From Lachnospiraceae bacterium (GTDB lineage Bacteria; Bacillota; Clostridia; Lachnospirales; Lachnospiraceae), in contig JAFRUR010000046.1 of NCBI GenBank assembly GCA_017438775.1, forward strand, positions 1 to 33,160: a stretch of 33,160 bases of DNA. The letters are read 5' to 3'. Below, piece after piece: positions 16,192 through 24,695 of this stretch (its first letter is position 1; every line of letters starts with the position of its first letter). The position numbers were made by a program, and so were the translations under genes. Under the pieces are notes generated by a model. It did no database searches. It saw nothing but the letters and a program-made list of their open reading frames with translations, and had not been told where the DNA came from.

Positions 16192-19100
16192 CACGGCTCC
16201 TCCTTTCCGTACAGGACTTCCTTATCCGGGATCTCCAGACGGCGGAAGCGGTAGCCCGGGCGCCGCGGGTCGATGCCGCACACGGCGGAAAACGGACAAT
16301 AGGTGCAGGAGGAACGGTCTCGTTCCTGATACGGATCCACGGTGATGTCACCGGCCAGGATGCGGCGCCCCTGCGATGCGGTCTTCTCCTTCACGAATTC
16401 GATCAGATGCTCCATCTGGTGCGGGAACAGGACCGTGCGGCCCTTGCCGGCGGCTTTGGACGGCGCCAGATCTGGCTTCTCGCGAATCCTGTCCATGATG
16501 GAGGCGTCGTAGGCCTCGAGAGCCGCGTGTTCGCTCGTCAGGACGGCGTTCGGGCGCAGGGCGTCAAGAAGCAGCGGCTCCGTATCGGCGGCGGGGGCAT
16601 CGGCCGGGACGTCCACGAAGGGATCTTCGAAAGAGACGTACTCCATGGCCGCGGGAACGATCCTGCGGTCCGGATAGCGCTTCTTCAGAATCTCGCAGGC
16701 CGCATTCAGATAATACGGCAGCTGCAGCATCAGTCCCTCATAGGTCTCCGCGTCGGAAAACTTCTTGCCGCGGGTCTTGAAATCCACGATCTTGACGTAG
16801 ATGCTGTCACCGCTCTCGCAGATATCGAGGCGGTCGATGCGGCCGTCCAGCAGCATGACCTCCTCCGGGGAGAGCTCCAGGCGAAGGGACTTCGCGTCCT
16901 CCGGGGAGAACGGCATCTCCACGGCATAGGGGCGGTAGCCTCCGCTCTCCATCTGTTTGAGGAGGGCCCACACGGTGCGCTCGGTCATCCGCAGAATGCG
17001 CTCCCCCTCATGGATGCACACGGCATCCTCCTCCAGGAGACCTCCTCCGTAGGCCGCGGCGCTCTCGGCCACGATCTGACGGCAGACGCCCTCCTCGAGC
17101 CTGGCGCGGGCCTCCTCCACGGTCCAGCCCTCCTCGATCATGCGTCCGAGGAAGGCGGCGGCCGCCTCGTGAAGCACGGTGCCGACGTCGCTGCGCTCAA
17201 AGGAGCGCTCCTCGCGCGGTTTGAGTTTCAGGCCGTGGTTCAGGAAATAGGCAAAGGCGCAGGCGGAGAAACCCTCCAGGCGCGTCACGCTCATGCGCAG
17301 GACGTCGCCGTAGAGGCGGCGGACCGCCTCGGGCGTGAGCATCTCCTTGTAATATCCGCTCAGGGCCGATTCTACGAGAGAATCGTATTTCTCCGCCTTG
17401 CAGCACGCATACCAGGCAAGGATCTCCGGATGGCGGGGCGTCTCCTCGCCCTCGCGCAGGCGGCGAATTTCGTCGAGGAGATACGGCCGCGCCGTCGGCT
17501 CGGAACCGGTAAGCTGTGCAAACCCTACCGGTCGCGCTGAAAGAGCGGGAAAGATGCCGCGAATCTCCCCGAGAAGGGAGGATACGGGCTGTTCGCTGCC
17601 GTCGGCCCCCACCTGCGCATAGGAGAGATACAGGCGCTCCGAGGCCGCGGACAGGGTCAGATACAGGTAAAAGCGCTGGATGTAGGCGCTCTTTCGGACA
17701 GACGGGGACAGTTCGATCTTCCGGCGCGAAAGCAGTTCGCGGTCGCGGTCGGACAGGATGCCGCGGTGTCCCGCGGCGCGGGGGACCTTGCCCTCGTTCA
17801 GGCCGAGGAAAAACAGGGCGCGCACCGCTCCCAGACGCGAGCGCTCCATGTCGCCCACGACCACGCGGTCATCGCTCCCGGGCAGAACGCCGGCCTTCAC
17901 TTCCGACAGGCCGGTCTCGATCACGTCGTGAAACTCCGCGAAGCTGACCTCCTCGTCCCCGAGGACGGCGTACACGCGGTCCAGAAGCCCCATCAGAAGG
18001 CCGTAGGTCTGCCCGTGCAGCATGGCCTCCTCTTCGCGGTTTTCCTTTTCTGCGGCCTCCTGCGCGGCGGCCAGTTTTTCCTCCATGTGCACGTCCTGCA
18101 GGAGGGTCAGGAGATGGCGCAGACGGTCGCCCCCCTTCTTCTCCTCTCCCATCATGCGCCCGGCAAAGTCCGCCAGAGGCGTGACGGCTCTCTCGCGCAG
18201 GGCATTCAGCCGCGCGAGATCGGGCGCCTTGATGTTCTTCATGCCGCGGGTCCAGGGCGTGGTCCAGCCCTTTCTGCCGCGCACGCCGAGAGCCATCGCG
18301 TAGCGCTCCACCTCATCGGCCTCCTCGCGCGTGAGCGGGGAATACGGGCTGCGGATAAACCGCAGGACGCACTCCTGCTTCCAGCCCTCGCGCACCGTCT
18401 CCAGGGCAGCGGCGATCAGGGCCACACAGGGGTGGTCCTCCAGATGCACTTTGCTGTCCAGGAAACAGGGGATCCCCGCGTCCCCGAAGGCGCGGGAAAT
18501 GACGTGCGCGTAACCGGCCAGGTCCGAACAGACCACGGCGATATCGCGGTAGCGGTACCCCTGCGTGCGGCAGAGGGTCCGGATCTTCGACGCCGCGGCC
18601 TGAGCCTCGGTCAGCATGTCCGGGGCCGAGACCAGTTCGATCTCGCCCGGCACTTCCTGCGATTCGCGGGCAGTCAGGCGAAGGACCGAGCGCGTCAGGA
18701 GCTGCAGGGAAGGAGCTGCCTTGTGGCGGTGGTCCTCCGAGAGAAGGACGGGAGGACGCTCCTGGATCCCGGCGCGCCCCGCGGCGCGGCGGAGCTTCTC
18801 CACCGTTTCGCGGCTCAGCGAAAAGAGGCTCTCCGCCTGCGGCGGGAGCTCAAGGACCTCCGGATCCAGCGTCACGGAGGCATAGATATCGTCACAGAGC
18901 GGCATCACCCGCTCGATCATGGCCATCTGCAGGGGCGTAAAGCCCGTAAAGCCGTCCAGCGCGATCACGGATCCCCTGAGGAGCGCGGAGCCGTCCGCGC
19001 CCGCGCAGGCAAAGCTCAGGAGTTCCTCCGAGGGGATGGTGTCCTCCGACAGTCCCTCGCGGAAGGCGTCGTAAGCCACGGCCACGTCTTTGAGCTTCCG

Positions 19101-19556
19101 GGCGAGATGCAGCACGTCCGCCGTCGCCTCGATCATCCCGTCCAGGTCCTCCCGCGTGATGCCGTACTGAAAGAGCTCCGAGAGCATGCTCTTGAGCTGC
19201 TCGAAGAAGCCCGGCTTGTCCAGACTGGCGCCGAACACGGCAAGTTCGGAGCGGCGGCGCCTCAGAACACGGCGCAGAAGCATGCCCTTTCCGAGATCGT
19301 CCAGGAGCGTGACGTCCGCGCGGCCCGATTCCTCCAGGAGGCGGCAGGCCAGCCGGTGGAACGAGAGCACGTCCAGATTCATGGAGCCGCCGCGCGGGTG
19401 ACGGCGCACCATCTCCCGCTGCATGCCCATGGTGTACTGCTCCGGCACCAGCAAATAAAACCGGCGCTCCGGCTCATGCACGGAGCGCTCGATCAAAAGG
19501 TCAAGAATCTGGCGGCTTTTGCCCGTTCCGGCGCCGCCGAGAAAGAGTTGGAGCAT
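16191..19556 (-). CDS. addB: ATP-dependent helicase/nuclease subunit AddB
   Basis: AddB is the second AddAB subunit; its nuclease domain cuts the 5' strand and its inactive helicase part is involved in Chi recognition. The 1121-residue protein begins MLQLFLGGAGTGKSRQI with a Walker A GGAGTGKS, then FYLLVPEQYTMGMQREMV and LDVLSFHRLA, all typical. The C-terminal nuclease has LDGRIDRLDI and IVDFKTRGKKF (catalytic Asp and Lys). The iron-sulphur cysteines are present: one in FSACAFAYFLNHGLKL and three in CTYCPFSAVC. I chose the ATG at 19556, with GGAGG 10 bases upstream; the TTG at 19565 is too close to it. It begins 5 bp after nadE ends and overlaps addA. Confidence 0.95.
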   Translation of the reverse strand: MLQLFLGGAGTGKSRQILDLLIERSVHEPERRFYLLVPEQYTMGMQREMVRRHPRGGSMNLDVLSFHRLACRLLEESGRADVTLLDDLGKGMLLRRVLRRRRSELAVFGASLDKPGFFEQLKSMLSELFQYGITREDLDGMIEATADVLHLARKLKDVAVAYDAFREGLSEDTIPSEELLSFACAGADGSALLRGSVIALDGFTGFTPLQMAMIERVMPLCDDIYASVTLDPEVLELPPQAESLFSLSRETVEKLRRAAGRAGIQERPPVLLSEDHRHKAAPSLQLLTRSVLRLTARESQEVPGEIELVSAPDMLTEAQAAASKIRTLCRTQGYRYRDIAVVCSDLAGYAHVISRAFGDAGIPCFLDSKVHLEDHPCVALIAAALETVREGWKQECVLRFIRSPYSPLTREEADEVERYAMALGVRGRKGWTTPWTRGMKNIKAPDLARLNALRERAVTPLADFAGRMMGEEKKGGDRLRHLLTLLQDVHMEEKLAAAQEAAEKENREEEAMLHGQTYGLLMGLLDRVYAVLGDEEVSFAEFHDVIETGLSEVKAGVLPGSDDRVVVGDMERSRLGAVRALFFLGLNEGKVPRAAGHRGILSDRDRELLSRRKIELSPSVRKSAYIQRFYLYLTLSAASERLYLSYAQVGADGSEQPVSSLLGEIRGIFPALSARPVGFAQLTGSEPTARPYLLDEIRRLREGEETPRHPEILAWYACCKAEKYDSLVESALSGYYKEMLTPEAVRRLYGDVLRMSVTRLEGFSACAFAYFLNHGLKLKPREERSFERSDVGTVLHEAAAAFLGRMIEEGWTVEEARARLEEGVCRQIVAESAAAYGGGLLEEDAVCIHEGERILRMTERTVWALLKQMESGGYRPYAVEMPFSPEDAKSLRLELSPEEVMLLDGRIDRLDICESGDSIYVKIVDFKTRGKKFSDAETYEGLMLQLPYYLNAACEILKKRYPDRRIVPAAMEYVSFEDPFVDVPADAPAADTEPLLLDALRPNAVLTSEHAALEAYDASIMDRIREKPDLAPSKAAGKGRTVLFPHQMEHLIEFVKEKTASQGRRILAGDITVDPYQERDRSSCTYCPFSAVCGIDPRRPGYRFRRLEIPDKEVLYGKEEP

Positions 19557-19561
19557 GCGAA

Positions 19562-21508
19562 TCAATCCTCCGGGGAAAGCGCCTCGATCTCACGGAGCCA
19601 GAGAGCGGACACGGCGTCGCTCGGCATCACCCATCCGCTGCGCGGGCTTAAGGTGACGCACCCCACAGCCGGGCCGTCCGGCATGCAGGAGCGCTTGAAC
19701 TGCTGCGCAAAGAACCGCTTGTAAAACACCTTCATCCAGCGAAGGATGGTGTCGCGGCTGTATTTTCCGGCAAAGGCCTCCTGGGCCATGCGGAAGATCC
19801 GACGGGGCGACGTGCCGTATCGCAGCATGTGATACAGCGTAAAATCGTGCAGCTCGTACGGCCCGATGATGTCTTCGGTCTTCTGCTCCATCTCTTCTCC
19901 GAAGGAGGGAAGGAGCTCCGGGCTCACAGGCGTCTCCGCGACGTCCTCCAGGACGCGCGAGAGGGCCGGATCCGCCGTCACGATGGCCTGGTGAAGGACC
20001 AGGGCGCGCACCAGGGTCTTGGGAACGGAGCCGTTGACGTCGTACATGGACATGTGGTCTCCGTTGTAGGTGGCCCAGCCGAGGGCCAGTTCGGAGAGGT
20101 CTCCCGTACCGATGACCATGCCGCCGGTCAGGTTGGCCAGATCCATCAGTATCTGGGTCCGCTCGCGGGCCTGGGCGTTTTCGTAGGCAGTCCCGCGCTC
20201 CTCCTCGTCGAGGCCGATGTCGCGGAAATGCACGCGCACGGCGTCGGAGATCGGGATCTCGCGCAGGGTGACGCCCAGGCGGCGGGACATCTCGCAGGCA
20301 TTCACATAGGTGCGGTCCGTGGTGCCGAAGCAGGGCATCGTGACCGCGAGGATGCGGTCGCGGGACAGGCGCATCTCGTCAAAGGCCTGGGCCGTGACCA
20401 GAAGTGCCAGCGTGGAATCGAGGCCTCCCGAGATGCCGAGGACGGCGCGGGTGCAGCCGATCTTTTTCATGCGCTCCTTGAGACCCTCGACCTGGATGCG
20501 AAAGACCTCTTCGCAGCGGTCCTCGCGCGCGGCGTCATCCTCCGGAAGGAAGGGCGATGCCGGCCAGATGTGCGTCAGCAGCGTCTCGCATTCCTCGAGC
20601 GCAAAGACGATGCGGAGCTCCTCTCCCTCTTCCGCGCCGAAGCCGGCCCTGCGGCGCTCCGCGATCAGACGGCAGGCGTCGATCTGCGTCACGGCCATGC
20701 CCTTCCGGCGCTCCGAGCAGGCCAGGATCTCTCCGCACTCCGCGATCAGGGCGCGCCCGTCGTAGACGAGATCCGTCGTGGTCTCTCCGGCACCGGCGCC
20801 CGCGGTGACAAAGGCGCACAGGAGACGCGAGGATTCGGCCTCGATCTCCTTCCGGGCCTGCGCACGGGAACCGGCCAGGGCCGCATGCGCACAGGGGTTG
20901 AGAATCAGGAGGGCGCCGCTTTCCGCCAGGCCCTGCGCGGTGCCGTACGGCGCGCGGGCATCCTCGCCAACGGCCACGCCCACGGTGAGGCCCTGTACGG
21001 TATCGCAGTCAAAGAGGATGTCCGTGCCGAAGGGGATCTCCAGGACGGCATCGTCCTCGTCCTCCTCTTCCGCCGGAACGGTCAGGGTCACGAAGCGTCT
21101 CTCCGGCGCGGGCGCGGAGAAGACCCGGGAGGCTTCCGCGCCTCCCTCGCCGTTTAAGCAGTCGCGGGGAACGATTCCCAGGATGCATCCGCGGTGCAGG
21201 ATGGCGGCGGCGTCATAGACCGCCCCGCCCAGGGCAAAAGGCAGGCCCACGGCGAAGAAGACGTCGGTCTCCTGCGTCTCGACGGCCAGCCGGACGAGTT
21301 CGCGGCGGCAGGCCGCCGTCAGGCTCTCCTGATAAAAGAGGTCGCCGCAGGTGAAACCCGAAAGCGCCAGTTCCGGGAAGCAGAGGATCTTGATGCCGTC
21401 CTCCGCGGCGTCAAACACCGCCTCCACGATCTGCTCGCGGTTGAAGGCGGGATCCCCCACACGGACCTCACAGACCGACGCGCCGACACGGATAAATCCA
21501 TCTCTCAT
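19562..21508 (-). CDS. nadE: NAD+ synthetase NadE, long form with a degenerate glutaminase domain
   Basis: NadE amidates deamido-NAD+ to NAD+ with ATP. The 648-residue protein has an N-terminal nitrilase-like glutaminase domain (about 1-300) and a C-terminal synthetase domain. The synthetase looks intact: P-loop GISGGLDSTLALLV (about 358-371) and the conserved GTGDLSELALGWATYNGDHMSMYDVNGSVPKTLVRAL. In the glutaminase, Glu46 of CFPELALSG is present. The catalytic Lys of the usual VPKxxLPNY is Arg115 (VPRDCLNGEG), and the nucleophile of the usual GVEICEDLWVP is Gly181 (GVAVGEDARAP, codon GGC at 20966-20968). The enzyme therefore probably cannot hydrolyse glutamine and may use free ammonia. The ribosome site is AAGGAGAG. 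It leads the nadE-addB-addA operon. I see no clear promoter in the 68 bp before it. Confidence 0.94.
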   Translation of the reverse strand: MRDGFIRVGASVCEVRVGDPAFNREQIVEAVFDAAEDGIKILCFPELALSGFTCGDLFYQESLTAACRRELVRLAVETQETDVFFAVGLPFALGGAVYDAAAILHRGCILGIVPRDCLNGEGGAEASRVFSAPAPERRFVTLTVPAEEEDEDDAVLEIPFGTDILFDCDTVQGLTVGVAVGEDARAPYGTAQGLAESGALLILNPCAHAALAGSRAQARKEIEAESSRLLCAFVTAGAGAGETTTDLVYDGRALIAECGEILACSERRKGMAVTQIDACRLIAERRRAGFGAEEGEELRIVFALEECETLLTHIWPASPFLPEDDAAREDRCEEVFRIQVEGLKERMKKIGCTRAVLGISGGLDSTLALLVTAQAFDEMRLSRDRILAVTMPCFGTTDRTYVNACEMSRRLGVTLREIPISDAVRVHFRDIGLDEEERGTAYENAQARERTQILMDLANLTGGMVIGTGDLSELALGWATYNGDHMSMYDVNGSVPKTLVRALVLHQAIVTADPALSRVLEDVAETPVSPELLPSFGEEMEQKTEDIIGPYELHDFTLYHMLRYGTSPRRIFRMAQEAFAGKYSRDTILRWMKVFYKRFFAQQFKRSCMPDGPAVGCVTLSPRSGWVMPSDAVSALWLREIEALSPED

Positions 21509-21527
21509 CGTTTTCTCTCCTTTTCAC

Positions 21528-21562
21528 AAAAGCGACAGTCGCCGAAGCTGCCGTCGCTTTTT
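21528..21562 (-). terminator. Hairpin terminator after the C39-like peptidase gene
   Basis: AAAAGCGAC (21528-21536) and GTCGCTTTT (21553-21561) form a 9-bp stem around a 16-base loop, 15 bp after the peptidase stop. T-runs are present on both strands, so it could work in either direction. It sits just before the nadE ribosome site and leaves little room for a separate nadE promoter, so partial read-through is likely. Confidence 0.65.
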
Positions 21563-21576
21563 ACGCGCCGGTGCGT

Positions 21577-22584
21577 TTAATTGCCGGCGTAAGATGCCAT
21601 TTTGTACAGGCGCGGATAGTCGTCGATGAACTGCTTCAGATTATCGCGCTTGTCTTTTCCGGGGTCGTTGATGATGAAATCCGCCGCCTTCAGGTTGGTG
21701 CCGTTGCCGACGTATCCGACCACCAGCACCCAATGCTGGTTGCCGTCGCGGCTCTTCGCGCCGATCATCATCGGATAGCCGCGGCGCAGTTCCTTTAAGA
21801 TCACGTTGAGGTAGCCGACGGTCTCATGCGTCTGAAGGTCGGAAGGCCAGGCGAGGTTTCCGGTTTCGCTGTAGGACAGGGACGCACAGACCTTGTCCGG
21901 ACGGATAATCGTCTTTTTCACGTAGGAGCGCAGCATGGCGATGCAGCAGGTGGTGCAGCCGGCGGAGCCGATGGTGTAGCGGCTCCTTCCGAGGCGCACG
22001 CCGCTCCAGCGGACGTCGCCCTGGCGGAACGTGGGAACATCGAACATGACGTAGGGATCCTCCGGTTCCTCCTGCGTGATGAACTCCGCGCTGGCGTATC
22101 CGGTGATGTCCTCCCCGCTGCGGGAATCCGGACCGGTGACCTCATAGAAGCCGTCCCGGACGGGACCGAGCACCCGGACCTGCGTGTGATACGTGAAGCG
22201 GCCGATCTGCTCCGCCTCCGCATTGGGGGCTTCGCGCACATTGAGCATGCCGAAGGCGCTCACCCAGCCGGCGCGCTCTTCGGGATCATTCTCGTAGGAA
22301 TACGCAGTGGTGGGCGGATCCGTCGGCGCCTCTGTGACCGGCTCGGTATCCGAAGGGGATTCTGTCACAGGCTCCGTCGACGAATCCGTCGTGTTTTCCG
22401 CCACGTCAGAGGTGCCCGGAACGGGACGGTTCGACAGGTAACGGTTGTAAATGTGCGCACCGCCGATCACCAGAACGATGAGGGCGATGAGCACCGCAAA
22501 GCCGGCGACCGTGCGCCGCGTCTTCCGTGACCTGCGGTTCCTGTGATACGAATCCCTGTTTTGAATCAGATCGCTGTAATCCAT
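21577..22584 (-). CDS. Membrane-anchored SH3b and C39-like cysteine peptidase
   Basis: This 335-residue protein has a basic cytoplasmic start (residues 1-24) and one membrane anchor (about 26-46). A Thr/Glu/Pro-rich linker (about 55-95) leads to a bacterial SH3 domain (about 105-170, with MLNVREAPNAEAEQIGRF) and a C39-like peptidase domain (about 178-335). Putative catalytic residues are Cys210 in SAGCTTCCIAM, His284 in GNQHWVLVVGY and Asp307 in FIINDPGK. The active domain would face outward and could cut cell-wall or secreted peptides; the target is unknown. I chose the ATG at 22584, with GGAGG just upstream. It has its own promoter and terminator. It lies downstream of ABC exporter genes, but it is not the peptidase domain of a bacteriocin exporter, which would be fused to the ABC protein. 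Confidence 0.87.
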   Translation of the reverse strand: MDYSDLIQNRDSYHRNRRSRKTRRTVAGFAVLIALIVLVIGGAHIYNRYLSNRPVPGTSDVAENTTDSSTEPVTESPSDTEPVTEAPTDPPTTAYSYENDPEERAGWVSAFGMLNVREAPNAEAEQIGRFTYHTQVRVLGPVRDGFYEVTGPDSRSGEDITGYASAEFITQEEPEDPYVMFDVPTFRQGDVRWSGVRLGRSRYTIGSAGCTTCCIAMLRSYVKKTIIRPDKVCASLSYSETGNLAWPSDLQTHETVGYLNVILKELRRGYPMMIGAKSRDGNQHWVLVVGYVGNGTNLKAADFIINDPGKDKRDNLKQFIDDYPRLYKMASYAGN

Positions 22585-22644
22585 GCTTCCTCCGCACAGA
22601 CGCGCCGGCATTCGGTTGGGGCGCGGCCGTGCACGTTACATAAC

Positions 22645-22673
22645 ATTATGACACAAAACACCGTGTTTGACAA
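22645..22673 (-). promoter_or_regulatory. Promoter of the C39-like peptidase gene
   Basis: On the minus strand TTGTCA (22668-22673) and CATAAT (22645-22650) are 17 bp apart. A TG one base before the -10 makes it an extended -10 element. It lies in the 92-bp gap after the ABC exporter stop, so the peptidase is probably transcribed independently of the exporters. Confidence 0.75.
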
Positions 22674-22676
22674 GCG

Positions 22677-24695
22677 TTAAGCCATGACCTCGCCGCTGCT
22701 CATATAGAGATCGTAGTACCGGCCCCGTTTTTCCATGAGGTGGGCGTGATTCCCCATCTCCACGATCTCTCCGTGGTCCAGCACGATGATGCGGTCGCAG
22801 CTCTCGATGGTGGACAGGCGGTGCGCCACCATGATGGACGTGCGGCCCTCCATGAGGCGCTCCAGGGCGTTCTGTATCAGCCGCTCCGTCTCCGTGTCGA
22901 TGTTGGCCGTCGCCTCGTCCAGGATCAGGATGCGGGGATCGAAGGCCAGGGTGCGGGCGAAGGACAGAAGCTGTCTTTCTCCCGCGGACAGGGTGCTGCC
23001 GCGTTCGGTCACAGGCTCGTGGTACTTCTGCGGCAGGCGCTCGATAAAGTGGCTCGCGCCGCCCGCCTTTGCCGCCGCCTCCACTGCGGAATCGGGGATG
23101 CTCTCCTCCCGCAGCCGGATATTCCCGGCGATATCTCCGGTGAAAATGAACACGTCCTGCTGAACCTGCCCGATGGCCCGGCGCAGCGAATCGGTCGTGA
23201 GGTCCCGGATATCCTGACCGTCGATCAGGATGCGGCCCTTCTGGATGTCGTAGTAGCGGCCGATCAGGCTCAGAATCGAGGTCTTGCCGGCGCCGGTCGC
23301 GCCCACGAAGGCGATGCGCTCGCCGGGACGGATCGTGAAGTCCACGTCCTTCAGGACGTACTGGTCCTCGTTATAGGCGAACCAGACGTGCTCGAAGCGG
23401 ATCTCGCCGCGCACGTCCGTAAGATCGCGCGCGTCCTCCTTCTCGACCACCACAGGCTTTTCGTCCAGGATGCGGAAGATCTTGTCCGCGGAGGACAAAG
23501 CGTGCTGGAGGGAGGAGAACTCCTCGGCCAGGTCCTGAATCGGCTCAAACAGCGAGGAGGTGTACTGCGTGAAGATGTAGAGCGTGCCCAGGGTCAGCCG
23601 GCCGCCCAGGACGAGGTACGCGCCTCCCGCGAGCACGAGAGCCCGGGAGAGATAGAAGGCCATGTTGATGGCCGGCCGGAAAATGGCGAAGGTCATCAGC
23701 TCGCGGAAGTTCGCGCGGTAGAGCTCCTGGCTCTTTTCGCCGAACTCCAGTTCCTTCACGGCCTCGCGGCGGAAGGTCTGGATGATCCGCATCCCCGAGA
23801 GGTGCTCGGAGAGGAAGATGTTGATGGCCGTCACCTGCGTGCGTGTGAAGTCGTACGCGCGGCGGGCGTTCTTGCGGAAGAAGTACGTCAGAACGATGAC
23901 CACGGGCAGCATCGCGCAGGTGAGCCCCGTCATCCGCACGTCGATCAGCAGCATCATCGCGACGATGCCGATGATGCGCAGGACGTTCTGGACGAGATTG
24001 ACCAGGATGTTGGCGTACATCTCGTTCAGGGTCTCCACGTCGTTGGTGATTCGCGTGACGATGGTGCCCACCGGCGTGGTGTCGAAGAACCGCATGGACA
24101 GGCTCTCCACGTGGGCGAACAGATCCTGACGGATGCGGAACACGATCTTCTGCCCCATCTTCTGCAGCGTCATGTACTGCGTGCGCCGGATGATGAACAG
24201 GGCGATCAGGATGATTCCGTAGAGCGCCACGGCGCGCAGGATGCCGGCAAAGTCCGTGCCGCGCAGGGTCTTGAGGTCCGTGCGGGTCAGCGGGCGCGCG
24301 GGGACGGCGCCTCCGGCCCTCTGCATGTCCACGATGATGCCGTCTTCATGAGGAGCGATCCGGTCTTCCTCCGCCCCGCGGAGGGAGACAGCCTGCGCGG
24401 CGGTGAGACCGTCCGCCCAGTAATAGCCGTCCTGATAGAGGACCACGATGCCGTAGGTCCCGTCCGCCGTCTCCTCCGGAGAATCGGCCAGTTTCTCCCA
24501 GCGCTCCCCGGCAAAGCTCACGCCCCCGTCCGCGGTCTGCACGTACGGGAGGTCGTAGCCGGTGATATGCCGGTCGATCGTGTTGCCCACGAGAATGGGC
24601 TCGTAGAGTTCCAGCAAGGTGCCGATGATGACGAACACCATGGCGAAAAGGGCCGTCTTCCAGACGGGCTTCATGTAGGTGAGAAGGCGTTTCAT
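22677..24695 (-). CDS. bmrD: Heterodimeric ABC multidrug exporter, BmrD/YheH-like subunit
   Basis: This 672-residue half-transporter fuses six transmembrane helices to a nucleotide-binding domain. It matches B. subtilis BmrD (YheH) in length, in the roughly 105-residue extracytoplasmic insertion between helices 1 and 2 (about 45-150), and in the C-terminal sequence GSTLSAGERQLLSFARTLAFDPRILILDEATANIDTETE. Walker A is GATGAGKTS, Walker B keeps the catalytic Glu (LDEAT) and the H-loop is MVAHRLST. The signature LSAGE is degenerate, as expected for the subunit that supplies the active Walker B in a one-degenerate-site exporter. Its start overlaps the bmrC-like stop by 4 bp (ATGA). It probably exports hydrophobic drugs or lipids. 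The substrate is inferred from the family only. Confidence 0.87.
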   Translation of the reverse strand: MKRLLTYMKPVWKTALFAMVFVIIGTLLELYEPILVGNTIDRHITGYDLPYVQTADGGVSFAGERWEKLADSPEETADGTYGIVVLYQDGYYWADGLTAAQAVSLRGAEEDRIAPHEDGIIVDMQRAGGAVPARPLTRTDLKTLRGTDFAGILRAVALYGIILIALFIIRRTQYMTLQKMGQKIVFRIRQDLFAHVESLSMRFFDTTPVGTIVTRITNDVETLNEMYANILVNLVQNVLRIIGIVAMMLLIDVRMTGLTCAMLPVVIVLTYFFRKNARRAYDFTRTQVTAINIFLSEHLSGMRIIQTFRREAVKELEFGEKSQELYRANFRELMTFAIFRPAINMAFYLSRALVLAGGAYLVLGGRLTLGTLYIFTQYTSSLFEPIQDLAEEFSSLQHALSSADKIFRILDEKPVVVEKEDARDLTDVRGEIRFEHVWFAYNEDQYVLKDVDFTIRPGERIAFVGATGAGKTSILSLIGRYYDIQKGRILIDGQDIRDLTTDSLRRAIGQVQQDVFIFTGDIAGNIRLREESIPDSAVEAAAKAGGASHFIERLPQKYHEPVTERGSTLSAGERQLLSFARTLAFDPRILILDEATANIDTETERLIQNALERLMEGRTSIMVAHRLSTIESCDRIIVLDHGEIVEMGNHAHLMEKRGRYYDLYMSSGEVMA

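Noticed and set aside
12724..16254. A 1176-codon open frame on the plus strand
   Set aside because: It is antisense to addA and exists because the GC-rich codons of the real gene leave few stops in that frame. Its His/Arg/Gln-rich translation resembles no protein, and addA has every family motif.
21577..24695. The C39-like peptidase plus ABC exporter as a bacteriocin processing and export system
   Set aside because: Bacteriocin exporters carry the C39 domain fused to the ABC protein and facing the cytoplasm. Here it is a separate, outward-facing protein with its own promoter, and no leader-peptide gene with a double-glycine motif is visible.
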